Source: Treponema sp.
Lineage (GTDB): Bacteria > Spirochaetota > Spirochaetia > Treponematales > Treponemataceae
Reading direction: 5' to 3'
Assembly: GCA_024402595.1 (NCBI GenBank)
Contig: JAKSTL010000012.1
Location: forward strand, 1-44,386
DNA length: 44,386 nucleotides
Part shown: piece after piece, positions 8,362 to 15,120 of the stretch
Layout: each line of letters begins with the position of its first letter
How positions within the stretch are numbered: position 1 is the first letter of the stretch
Position numbers and translations under genes: made by a program
The notes under the pieces: generated by a model
The model's database searches: none
What the model was told of the DNA's origin: nothing
The model's input: only the letters and a program-made list of their open reading frames with translations

Positions 8362-8487
8362 AATTAACTTGTGATATTATTTTTTATTAGTTGACGGTGG
8401 CGAAATGATAGATGTTCGTGTTAATTTGAGCGAGCAAGCTAGAGGCAGCCGGGCGTAATATCGGGCAAGTATATAGGAGTTATACAA
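8362..8487 (+). ncRNA. Candidate regulatory leader of rpmE (L31)
   Basis: The segment between the promoter and rpmE is far longer than a ribosome site needs, and its second half (8391-8468) is GC-rich against an AT-rich background, with words such as GAGCGAGCAAGCTAGAGG and GCCGGGCG. ACTTG near 8367 can pair with CAAGT at 8466-8470, closing the element just before the Shine-Dalgarno AGGAG (8475-8479). Leaders that bind L31 are known in several phyla; I cannot match this one to any of them and did not resolve its inner fold. Confidence 0.45.
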
Positions 8488-8697
8488 ATGAAAAAGGGAA
8501 TTCACCCAAACTACAAACTTACAAAAATTACTTGTGTATGCGGTAATGTAATCGAAACTCGTTCAACTGTAGAAAACATTCAGGTTGAAATTTGTTCTGC
8601 ATGTCACCCATTCTACACAGGAAAACAGAAACTTGTTGATACTGCCGGACGTATTGACCGCTTCAACAAGAGATATGGTATTAAATCAGACAAATAA
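8488..8697 (+). CDS. rpmE: 50S ribosomal protein L31, zinc-binding type
   Basis: A 69-residue L31 with the start MKKGIHPNY and the zinc ligands CVC (16-18) and CSAC (36-39), so it is the zinc-containing C+ form and not the zinc-free paralogue. It bridges the 50S and 30S subunits. AGGAG lies 8 nt upstream of the ATG. A terminator follows. The C+ form can be released under zinc shortage in other bacteria; no zinc-free copy is visible in this window. Confidence 0.96.
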   Translation: MKKGIHPNYKLTKITCVCGNVIETRSTVENIQVEICSACHPFYTGKQKLVDTAGRIDRFNKRYGIKSDK

Positions 8698-8719
8698 TTT
8701 TAATGATTTTTTGTTAGGA

Positions 8720-8755
8720 AGGCACGTTTTCTTAGTTAGGAGGCGTGCTTTTTTT
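8720..8755 (+). terminator. Terminator of rpmE
   Basis: GGCACG pairs with CGTGCT around a 17-nt loop, followed by a T run. The stem is short, so efficiency may be moderate. Confidence 0.75.
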
Positions 8756-8843
8756 ATGTCTATTAAATCTGTTAAGAATAGTCAAATCTTTTGGAACTAT
8801 TGAATTAGGATTATTATTAAAAGTATAAATTAGGAGTGGTTTT

Positions 8844-10352
8844 ATGAATAAGAATAATAAATCCATTTTTTTAGGAATCCTTACTACGGCGCTCATCGTT
8901 TGTTTTGTAAGCATTTTTATTTATATAATTAGTTTTTTGTTTATGGAAAATCTGCTGTTTAATTTATCCAGACCCGCAGGTTTTTTGTTAATGATTTTTG
9001 TTACCTTTTTAATGGCATTTATCTGGCTGATTGCCTATTGGTTCATGGATAGAGTGCAGAAAGAACCATTAAAAATGATGCTTTATTCTTTTTTCTCGGC
9101 ACTTTTTGTTCATTTTGTTCTTATAACCATTACTCAGAAAGCTTTGAATGTTACCAATGTTTTTGGAAATGCAGAAACTTCTTTTATACGAGAAAAGTTG
9201 ATTACCAGCGTGCTGCTTCCAATGTTTTCAATTTCTGTGATTTTTAAAGCCTACATTTTGAATCTTGATTCCTTTGATGAAACCGTAGACAGTTTGATTT
9301 ATGGCGGATTTGTAGGAGCGGGAATTGCCGTTGCCGACTGTCTCTTTATATTCTTAAAAATGGATTCTTTAAGCCTTCAGTATCTTTTAATGACAGTTAC
9401 TTCCCGAACTATGCTTAGTTCTTCGGTATGTGCCTTTGCTGGTTTTTTACTCAACCGACTAAAAGAAAAAAATACTATCCTTAGTTTTGTTGTAGCTATG
9501 GTTTCGTTGTTTGTAATTTACAGCATTGAGTTTTTCCTTGAACAAATAGTTGATAATAATCTGATTCTTGCTCAACATCAGTTGTTGGGACTGGTAGTGC
9601 CATTATGTGTTACAGTTTTAATTTTTGTTTTTATTTCCGGCGCCATTTATTTTATTCTCAGTACAACAAAAGAATATGATGCAGGTCAGCAAGCTCAAAC
9701 TTCTGAATCTGTTGAATCTAAAGAATCAATCGAATCTGTTGAATCTGTTGAATCTGTTGAATCTGTTGAATCTGTTGAATCTGTTGAAGAATCGGCCTCA
9801 GAAGAAAATACTGAAAGTGCAGTAAAAACTAAACACAAAGTTTCTTTGCTAAGTTTATTTTCAATAATTATTTTTGTGGCTGTGTTTGTAAATCTTGTAC
9901 TAATTTGGCATAGCAGCAATAAAAAAGTTTTACATAATTCCTTAGATAACACTTACAGTTATTGTTTACCAGAAGGATTTACAGAAAAAAAGGTGATGTC
10001 TTTTTCTTTACATGGAAATGCAAAATCTAACTTTAATGGACAGCATTATTTGATGCAGAACAACTCTGTAGGTAATGTTTCCACCACCGAAGTTTTTATT
10101 TCTCTGGCAGAAAATCCTATGATAGAAGCTACTGGCGAACTGTATTTTAGTCCTCAAAAAGGTTGCAGGATTTATAGCAATAATAAGTTCCAGGGACAAA
10201 GACGAAGTGGTAGAAACGGACGAACAGTTCAATCCTACATTCTTGTAAAAAATGATAAAGCGGTTGTCGTAGATATTGTAATTTCAGCTGGTGATTATCA
10301 ATTTGCAGAAAATCTGATAAGAATTATTTCCCAGAGTTTGACTTTTAACTAA
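8844..10352 (+). CDS. PrsW-like multi-helix membrane protein, catalytic residues lost
   Basis: A 502-residue membrane protein. Residues 1-272 hold about eight hydrophobic helices in a PrsW-like arrangement: DRVQKEPLKMM after helix 2 resembles the PrsW word D-x-x-P-K-E-P, and FDETVDSLIYGGFVGAG resembles the family FD-x-x-DG-x-x-YG-x-x-x-G. The residues expected to cut are gone: the EExxK motif reads SVIFK (131-135), the later EN pair reads AD (164-165), and no His is found in the following helix. A Glu-Ser-Val repeat linker (288-316), one more helix (about 334-355) and an outer domain of roughly 145 residues follow. It starts the unit with the protease at 10373. AGGAG lies 7 nt before the ATG. 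A sensor or scaffold role is inference. Confidence 0.75.
   Translation: MNKNNKSIFLGILTTALIVCFVSIFIYIISFLFMENLLFNLSRPAGFLLMIFVTFLMAFIWLIAYWFMDRVQKEPLKMMLYSFFSALFVHFVLITITQKALNVTNVFGNAETSFIREKLITSVLLPMFSISVIFKAYILNLDSFDETVDSLIYGGFVGAGIAVADCLFIFLKMDSLSLQYLLMTVTSRTMLSSSVCAFAGFLLNRLKEKNTILSFVVAMVSLFVIYSIEFFLEQIVDNNLILAQHQLLGLVVPLCVTVLIFVFISGAIYFILSTTKEYDAGQQAQTSESVESKESIESVESVESVESVESVESVEESASEENTESAVKTKHKVSLLSLFSIIIFVAVFVNLVLIWHSSNKKVLHNSLDNTYSYCLPEGFTEKKVMSFSLHGNAKSNFNGQHYLMQNNSVGNVSTTEVFISLAENPMIEATGELYFSPQKGCRIYSNNKFQGQRRSGRNGRTVQSYILVKNDKAVVVDIVISAGDYQFAENLIRIISQSLTFN
9705..9785 (+). repeat. 9-bp tandem repeat in coding sequence (Glu-Ser-Val)
   Basis: Nine tandem 9-bp units. The last six (9732-9785) are identical GAATCTGTT; the first three (9705-9731) begin with one perfect unit followed by two diverged ones. 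The period is a multiple of three, so copy-number change would lengthen or shorten the acidic linker between the membrane part and the outer domain without shifting the frame. Confidence 0.95.
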
Positions 10353-10372
10353 GTTTAAGATAGAGAGTTAAT

Positions 10373-11908
10373 ATGAAAAAAATTGTTTTTAGTAGAATAA
10401 AGCTTGTAAGTTTGTGGATTTTATTTAACACCTTTAGCATTTTTCCTTTGTTTGCCGAAAAAAATAGTTCCGACTGGATTTCTGCGGATACAGTTTCTGC
10501 CGTAGTAAAATTAAGCAGTCTTCTTAATGTTTATACTGTTGATGGCCTTGACGAAAGTTATGTTTATTCAGAAAAAGGTGGAAATCCTGATTTTGGAGAT
10601 GCAAAAATTATTTCCTGTGAATCTCAGCTTGTGCATGTAGGAACTGGGGTTGTTGTTACACCAACAGGCATGATTCTTTCCAATGCCCATGTTACAGAAG
10701 CGTATTCCAATGTGCAGTTTTATACAAAATATAATCCTTATGGCAACGAAATGATTGGTATGAACGGAAAGCCATTAAAACAGGTTATAGTTCCAGTTTA
10801 TCCAAGGCATATGTTTGTAGGTGTTTGCAGCAAGGATGATGTAGAGCAGAATAAAGATAAACAGAAACTTTCCTATGTAGCTGAAGTAATTTTGTCTGAT
10901 AATGATTACAATTCTGGTATTAGGGATCGGGCTATTCTTCAGATAATTAGAAGTGCATATCTTTCGGATGAAAATAATTTGCCAGTGGTTGTAGAAAACT
11001 CCAATGTTTTTCCACAGAATATGAATTATGTTGATTTGGGAAATCCTTTTGATATTTCTTATCTTGATAATAAAGTGCGAGCCGTTGGTTTTCCTGGAGA
11101 TGGCGATCCTAACCGTTCTTCAAAAACCTCTGGTGAACTTTTAGGTTATTCCAGTGATGAATCTTCGGATATTCTTCATACCAGCTGGATTTCCAATGGT
11201 AATAGTGGTGGAGGCCTTTTTTATAACAACAAACTTATTGGAATAAACACTTGGGATAACCGTTCTAATGTTTCCAGACCAGTGGCTATAGCACAGCCTG
11301 TTACTTATTGGGATCATCTTTTTTCTTATACAAAATGGATAAATCCAGAAATACATCTTCCATGTTTTTCTTATGATTGGGTTGATGCAGATCCTTCTTC
11401 GGACCCATATAAAAATGATGCTTATGTGGCCCTTTCCGTTGTAAGAAAAAATAATTCCAGGTCTCCTGTAACAGAAGGTTCAATCTTAACTTATAGAGGA
11501 GATTTGTCTATTTCTGATGTAGCAGTTTATCAGGAATATGAAGCTTATTTTAATGAGATTTGGAATCTGGTAACTTTGTTATGGACTTATTCTCAGGAAG
11601 AAGTAATGGAAGCTTACGGAATCAATGAAGAATCAGCTTCTATTTTAAAGTATGTTACCAGCAGAAGTGAGTTGAAAAATATTCTTGAAGAAGCTGATAC
11701 TCCATATTTTGACTGGTGGGTAAAGGATAGTTTTGTTTATAATATTTTTGGAATTGCTAACAATGGTAAATCTGTAGTAAAGCTTCCAAAAAATACAAAA
11801 GTAAATATTGCTTATGTTGATGTAGATGGAAATGCCGCTCAAAGTCAAACTTTGAAAATTAGTGATAAGTTTGAACAAGGGCCTTATACAGTAAAAGTTG
11901 GTCAATAA
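10373..11908 (+). CDS. Exported trypsin-fold serine protease
   Basis: A 511-residue protein with a signal peptide (basic start, hydrophobic 10-26, likely cut after about Ala28). The next 260 residues form a chymotrypsin/HtrA-like protease domain with a full triad: His106 in SNAHV, Asp185 in RDRAIL and Ser278 in GNSGGGLF. No PDZ domain follows; instead there are some 200 residues of unknown fold (from about 310) with a beta-rich end. It should cleave proteins in the periplasm or at the cell surface. It begins 20 nt after the PrsW-like gene, which suggests that the two act together, and rlmK follows by 30 nt. The substrate cannot be read from the sequence. Confidence 0.85.
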   Translation: MKKIVFSRIKLVSLWILFNTFSIFPLFAEKNSSDWISADTVSAVVKLSSLLNVYTVDGLDESYVYSEKGGNPDFGDAKIISCESQLVHVGTGVVVTPTGMILSNAHVTEAYSNVQFYTKYNPYGNEMIGMNGKPLKQVIVPVYPRHMFVGVCSKDDVEQNKDKQKLSYVAEVILSDNDYNSGIRDRAILQIIRSAYLSDENNLPVVVENSNVFPQNMNYVDLGNPFDISYLDNKVRAVGFPGDGDPNRSSKTSGELLGYSSDESSDILHTSWISNGNSGGGLFYNNKLIGINTWDNRSNVSRPVAIAQPVTYWDHLFSYTKWINPEIHLPCFSYDWVDADPSSDPYKNDAYVALSVVRKNNSRSPVTEGSILTYRGDLSISDVAVYQEYEAYFNEIWNLVTLLWTYSQEEVMEAYGINEESASILKYVTSRSELKNILEEADTPYFDWWVKDSFVYNIFGIANNGKSVVKLPKNTKVNIAYVDVDGNAAQSQTLKISDKFEQGPYTVKVGQ

Positions 11909-11938
11909 AAGGCTGAAAAATTATTAAGGATTTTTGAA

Positions 11939-13141
11939 ATGATTGAACAAGCAGACGGTAAAAATGAATATCAAAAGGAGCTTTTTTCCAACAGATTAAG
12001 AAAAAAGTATAAAGAATTAAGAAAATGGGCAAGAAAAAACAGAGTTTCATGCTATAGACTTTATGACAGAGATATTCCAGAAATACCTGTAAGCCTAGAT
12101 TTATATGAGTTTTTGCCTTCTGATTGCGATTCTGTTGTGGAAGCGGCTCGTTTTTTGGGTGAACAGAATACAAAACTTTCTGCTAACGATTTATCTGTAG
12201 AAAAAGATATTAAAAACCGAACTTATGGAGTTTTATATCTTTATGAACGGCCTTATGAAAAAGATGATGCAGAAGAAGAACTTTGGCTTGATACTATGGC
12301 TCAGGCTGCCTGTGAAGTTTTAGGAATTGAAAAAAATCATATTGTAAAGAAAATGCGAAAACATCAGAAAGGAACTTTACAATACGAAAAAATCTCGGAA
12401 GAAGCTCAAAAAGATTACTTGGCTTTACCAGAAGCTACAATTGCTCAGGAATGTGGACAGATTTTCAAGCTGGATTTAACTTCTTATCTTGATACAGGTC
12501 TGTTTTTTGATCATAGGCCGCTTCGTTCTGTGGTTAGAGAAGATTGTGCCAGAAAATCTGTGTTAAATCTTTTTTGTTACACTGGTAGTTTTTCTGTCTA
12601 TGCGGCTTCTGGAAATGCTGATTATGTGGAATCTGTTGATTTATCGAATACATATTTGGCATGGGCAAAAGAAAATATGGAAATGAACGGCTTTTCTGAT
12701 AAGAAAAAATATGTTTATACCAGAGCCGATTGTATTCAGTTTTTGCAGGAAAAAGCTGTAGCGCAAAAAACTATTCTTGCAGGAAATGCAGATTCAGAAA
12801 TAAAATCTAAAGCTAGAACTTACGATTTGATTATTCTTGATCCTCCAACTTTTTCCAATAGTAAAAATACCTACAATGTGCTTGATATAAATAAACAATG
12901 GCCACAGCTTGTAAAGGATTGTCTGAATATATTGAATCCTGGTGGTGTTTTGTATTTTAGCACTAACTCTGAACGATTAAAGTTTGATAAAACATTGCTT
13001 CCCTCAGCAACCATTTCTGGGCTGATTATTGATTGTGAAGATATTACCGCGCAAACCATTCCTCAGGATTATTCTGGATCAAAGCCTCATCGTTGCTGGA
13101 AGTTTAAGCTGGGAAAGAATAATTATTCCCATAAGCAGTAA
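11939..13141 (+). CDS. rlmK: RlmK-type 23S rRNA (guanine-N7) methyltransferase, stand-alone
   Basis: A 400-residue class I SAM-dependent methyltransferase close to the C-terminal half of E. coli RlmKL: FSNRLRKKYKELRKWARKN and CYRLYDRDIPE at the start, then DYLDTG-like SYLDTGLFFDHR, the SAM motif NLFCYTGSFSVYAA and the catalytic-loop word DPPTFSNSK. It should make m7G at position 2069 of 23S rRNA (E. coli numbering). The RlmL half that is fused in gammaproteobacteria is absent here and not next to it. AAGGA lies 8 nt before ATG 11939. A polar insertion of about 20 residues sits before the DPPTFSNSK strand. It appears to be the last gene of the unit that begins at 8844. Confidence 0.85.
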   Translation: MIEQADGKNEYQKELFSNRLRKKYKELRKWARKNRVSCYRLYDRDIPEIPVSLDLYEFLPSDCDSVVEAARFLGEQNTKLSANDLSVEKDIKNRTYGVLYLYERPYEKDDAEEELWLDTMAQAACEVLGIEKNHIVKKMRKHQKGTLQYEKISEEAQKDYLALPEATIAQECGQIFKLDLTSYLDTGLFFDHRPLRSVVREDCARKSVLNLFCYTGSFSVYAASGNADYVESVDLSNTYLAWAKENMEMNGFSDKKKYVYTRADCIQFLQEKAVAQKTILAGNADSEIKSKARTYDLIILDPPTFSNSKNTYNVLDINKQWPQLVKDCLNILNPGGVLYFSTNSERLKFDKTLLPSATISGLIIDCEDITAQTIPQDYSGSKPHRCWKFKLGKNNYSHKQ

Positions 13142-13256
13142 AAAATGTTACTATATGTCATATTTTGCGAAAAGTTACCTGTGACCTGTGTGTCATATGG
13201 AAAAAATATTTAAGTTGCAGAACCTGTGTGTATCTGCAGATGGGTAGGGAAATCTC
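13142..13256 (+). promoter_or_regulatory. Leader of the DEAD-box helicase gene with short repeats
   Basis: The 115-nt gap holds three copies of ACCTGTG (13177, 13184, 13222), two copies of TGTCATAT (13156-13163 and 13191-13198) and a hairpin TGCAGA/TCTGCA (13216-13221, 13233-13238) whose loop is the third ACCTGTG. The ribosome site AGGGA (13246-13250) follows 8 nt later. I see no strong -35/-10 pair. The arrangement suggests control of this helicase through its leader or by a DNA-binding protein. Confidence 0.45.
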
Positions 13257-14954
13257 ATGGATTTTATTGATTTTGGTCTTGATGAAAGACTTATGAAAGG
13301 AATTGAAGCTGCTGGATATGTAAATTGTACTCCTGTGCAGGAACAGGTTATTAAAGCTTCAAAAAAGGCCGAGGATGCTGAAAAAGGTCCTGATTTGTAT
13401 GTTCAGTCTCAGACTGGTACTGGAAAAACTGCTGCATATCTTGTGGCAGTTATTACTGAAATGCTTAAAGACGAAAATGCTGGTAAAAAATGTCTTGTGC
13501 TAGCACCAACTCGTGAGCTTGCTGTTCAGATTGAAGAAGAAGCTAAGGTTTTGGTTGGAAATAGCGGTCTTAAAGCATTTAGCGTTTATGGTGGCGTTGG
13601 TTACGAAAAACAGATTGCTGCATTAAAAAAAGGTGTGGATATTATTATTGGAACACCTGGTCGTGTAATTGATTTGCAGGAAGGTGGAAATCTTGTGCTT
13701 ACCGATGCAAAGTTCTGTGTAATTGACGAAGCCGATAGAATGTTTGACATGGGATTTTATCCTGATTTACGAAAGATTTTGAAATGTCTTCCAGAAGCAG
13801 AAAAACGCCAGACTATGCTTTTTAGTGCAACTCTTAATTCTTATGTAAAAAATCTTGCATGGGAATATACTAGAGATCCTGTGGAAATTACCATTGAAGC
13901 GGAAAATATCACTGTAAGCGAAATACATCAGGAATTGCTCCATGTTTCCTCAGATGAAAAAATGAAGCTTTTGATTGGTATTTTAAAGCATGAATCTCCT
14001 GAAAGCGTAATTATTTTTAGTAATACAAAACGCTCTTGTGAAGTTGTTGCAAAAAGACTTCAGATGAATGATATTAAGGCTGATTTCTTAATTGGTGATT
14101 TACCACAGTCAAAACGGCTCCAGATTTTGAAAAAGTTTAAAGCTGGTGAAATTAAAGTTTTGGTGGCGACTGATGTGGCTGCTCGTGGAATTGATGTTGA
14201 TGATTTGGCTATGGTTATTAACTATGATCTTCCTGTAGAAGCAGAAAATTATGTTCACCGAATTGGTCGTACTGCTCGTGCTGGAAAATCTGGTAAAGCT
14301 TATACTTTCTGTTCTGAACAGGATGTTTACAATTTGCCTGCTATTGAACGATATATTGAAATGTCTATTCCAGCAACTGTGGCTTATCCAGAACAAATGG
14401 AAGAAGATAAGTCTGCCGGTGTTTACATAAAAACAGAAGACTGGCGTGGCGATGATGAGTACGGTAAAAAGGATTTCCATAGAGATAACAGAGGTGGCAA
14501 CCATTCTAACGGAAATCGCAATAAAGGCGGTTACAAGAAATACAACGATAAATCTTCTGGTGATAACCGTTCTTATGGCAGTCATTATAACGATTCTCGT
14601 TCGGGATACAAAAAGGATGGACAGAACTCTTACAAAAACAAGAAAAAGAGTGACTACAAGAAAAAGCCATATATTGATCCTGCAAAACTGGAAGGTCTTT
14701 CTTATGAAGAAAGAATGAAGCTTTACAAAGAAGCTTATGGTTCTTCTGGTAAAACTGAAAACAGAAATAATAATAAAAATAATTACAAAAATAATAAGAG
14801 TAATTATCAAAATAAAAATGCTGGAAAAGGTTCTAAATCTTACAACAATACAAAGAATAACACAAAGAAATACAGTTCTTCTGTTAAGGAAAATGCAACT
14901 CCTCAGAAAAAAGGATTGCTGGCCAAAATTAAGGCTTTGTTTGGTAAGAAATAA
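13257..14954 (+). CDS. DEAD-box ATP-dependent RNA helicase
   Basis: A 565-residue DEAD-box protein that unwinds short RNA duplexes, probably in ribosome assembly or mRNA decay. Motifs in order: Q motif (FIDFGLDERL...TPVQEQ), motif I SQTGTGKT, PTRELA, TPGR, DEAD in VIDEADRM, SAT, then the second RecA domain with IFSNTK, ATDVAARGID and HRIGRTARAG. From about residue 395 there is a long basic low-complexity tail rich in Asn, Lys, Gly, Tyr and Ser, broken by a conserved-looking helix (AKLEGLSYEERMKLYKEAYG), and ending in an amphipathic GLLAKIKALFGKK. The tail is expected to bind RNA. AGGGA lies 6 nt before ATG 13257. It could be CshA-, RhlE- or DeaD-like; I give no symbol. Confidence 0.93.
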   Translation: MDFIDFGLDERLMKGIEAAGYVNCTPVQEQVIKASKKAEDAEKGPDLYVQSQTGTGKTAAYLVAVITEMLKDENAGKKCLVLAPTRELAVQIEEEAKVLVGNSGLKAFSVYGGVGYEKQIAALKKGVDIIIGTPGRVIDLQEGGNLVLTDAKFCVIDEADRMFDMGFYPDLRKILKCLPEAEKRQTMLFSATLNSYVKNLAWEYTRDPVEITIEAENITVSEIHQELLHVSSDEKMKLLIGILKHESPESVIIFSNTKRSCEVVAKRLQMNDIKADFLIGDLPQSKRLQILKKFKAGEIKVLVATDVAARGIDVDDLAMVINYDLPVEAENYVHRIGRTARAGKSGKAYTFCSEQDVYNLPAIERYIEMSIPATVAYPEQMEEDKSAGVYIKTEDWRGDDEYGKKDFHRDNRGGNHSNGNRNKGGYKKYNDKSSGDNRSYGSHYNDSRSGYKKDGQNSYKNKKKSDYKKKPYIDPAKLEGLSYEERMKLYKEAYGSSGKTENRNNNKNNYKNNKSNYQNKNAGKGSKSYNNTKNNTKKYSSSVKENATPQKKGLLAKIKALFGKK

Positions 14955-15016
14955 GGAACGGTCTAGAAAGAATTGGGGCGTTGCGGGGCAGCAAAAATGG
15001 GGCTGACTTTTATTAG

Positions 15017-15044
15017 TTGGCATAATTTTGTTGAAAATTATATA
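15017..15044 (+). promoter_or_regulatory. Possible promoter of the ABC-F gene
   Basis: TTGGCA (15017-15022), a 16-nt spacer and TATATA (15039-15044). The transcript would begin near 15051 and include only the downstream hairpins. Confidence 0.55.
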
Positions 15045-15082
15045 CCCCGCTAGAGAGGGTAGGCCGCAACGAAGTGCGGACG

Positions 15083-15103
15083 AGGGAGAGACTTCTCCCT
15101 TTT
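15083..15103 (+). terminator. Terminator-like hairpin just before the ABC-F start
   Basis: AGGGAGA pairs with TCTCCCT around the loop GACT and runs into TTTTAT. It may end the DEAD-box transcript or act as an intrinsic attenuator for the ABC-F gene, whose ribosome site begins only 8 nt after the T run. Confidence 0.65.
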
Positions 15104-15120
15104 ATATGTTGAGGTGAAAA

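Larger units (their letters stand above)
14979..15116 (+). ncRNA. Structured region ahead of the ABC-F gene with competing stems
   Basis: CGTTGCGG (14979-14986) is a perfect complement of CCGCAACG (15064-15071), and the overlapping GCGGGG (14983-14988) is a complement of CCCCGC (15045-15050). CCGCA (15064-15068) can instead pair locally with TGCGG (15075-15079). A terminator-like hairpin (15083-15103) and the ribosome site GAGGTG (15111-15116) follow. Mutually exclusive pairings ahead of a terminator and a start codon are the layout of an attenuator, but this needs transcripts that begin upstream, for example read-through from the helicase gene. Confidence 0.45.

Noticed and set aside
9705..9785. 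CRISPR-like array
   Set aside because: Units are 9 bp without spacers and lie in frame inside a gene.
9695..9952. Antisense frame with Thr-Asp-Ser repeats
   Set aside because: Reverse reading of the 9-bp repeat; no start signals.
14109..15023. 304-codon open frame antisense to the DEAD-box gene
   Set aside because: Low-complexity product that mirrors the Asn/Lys-rich tail of the helicase; no ribosome site. A shadow.
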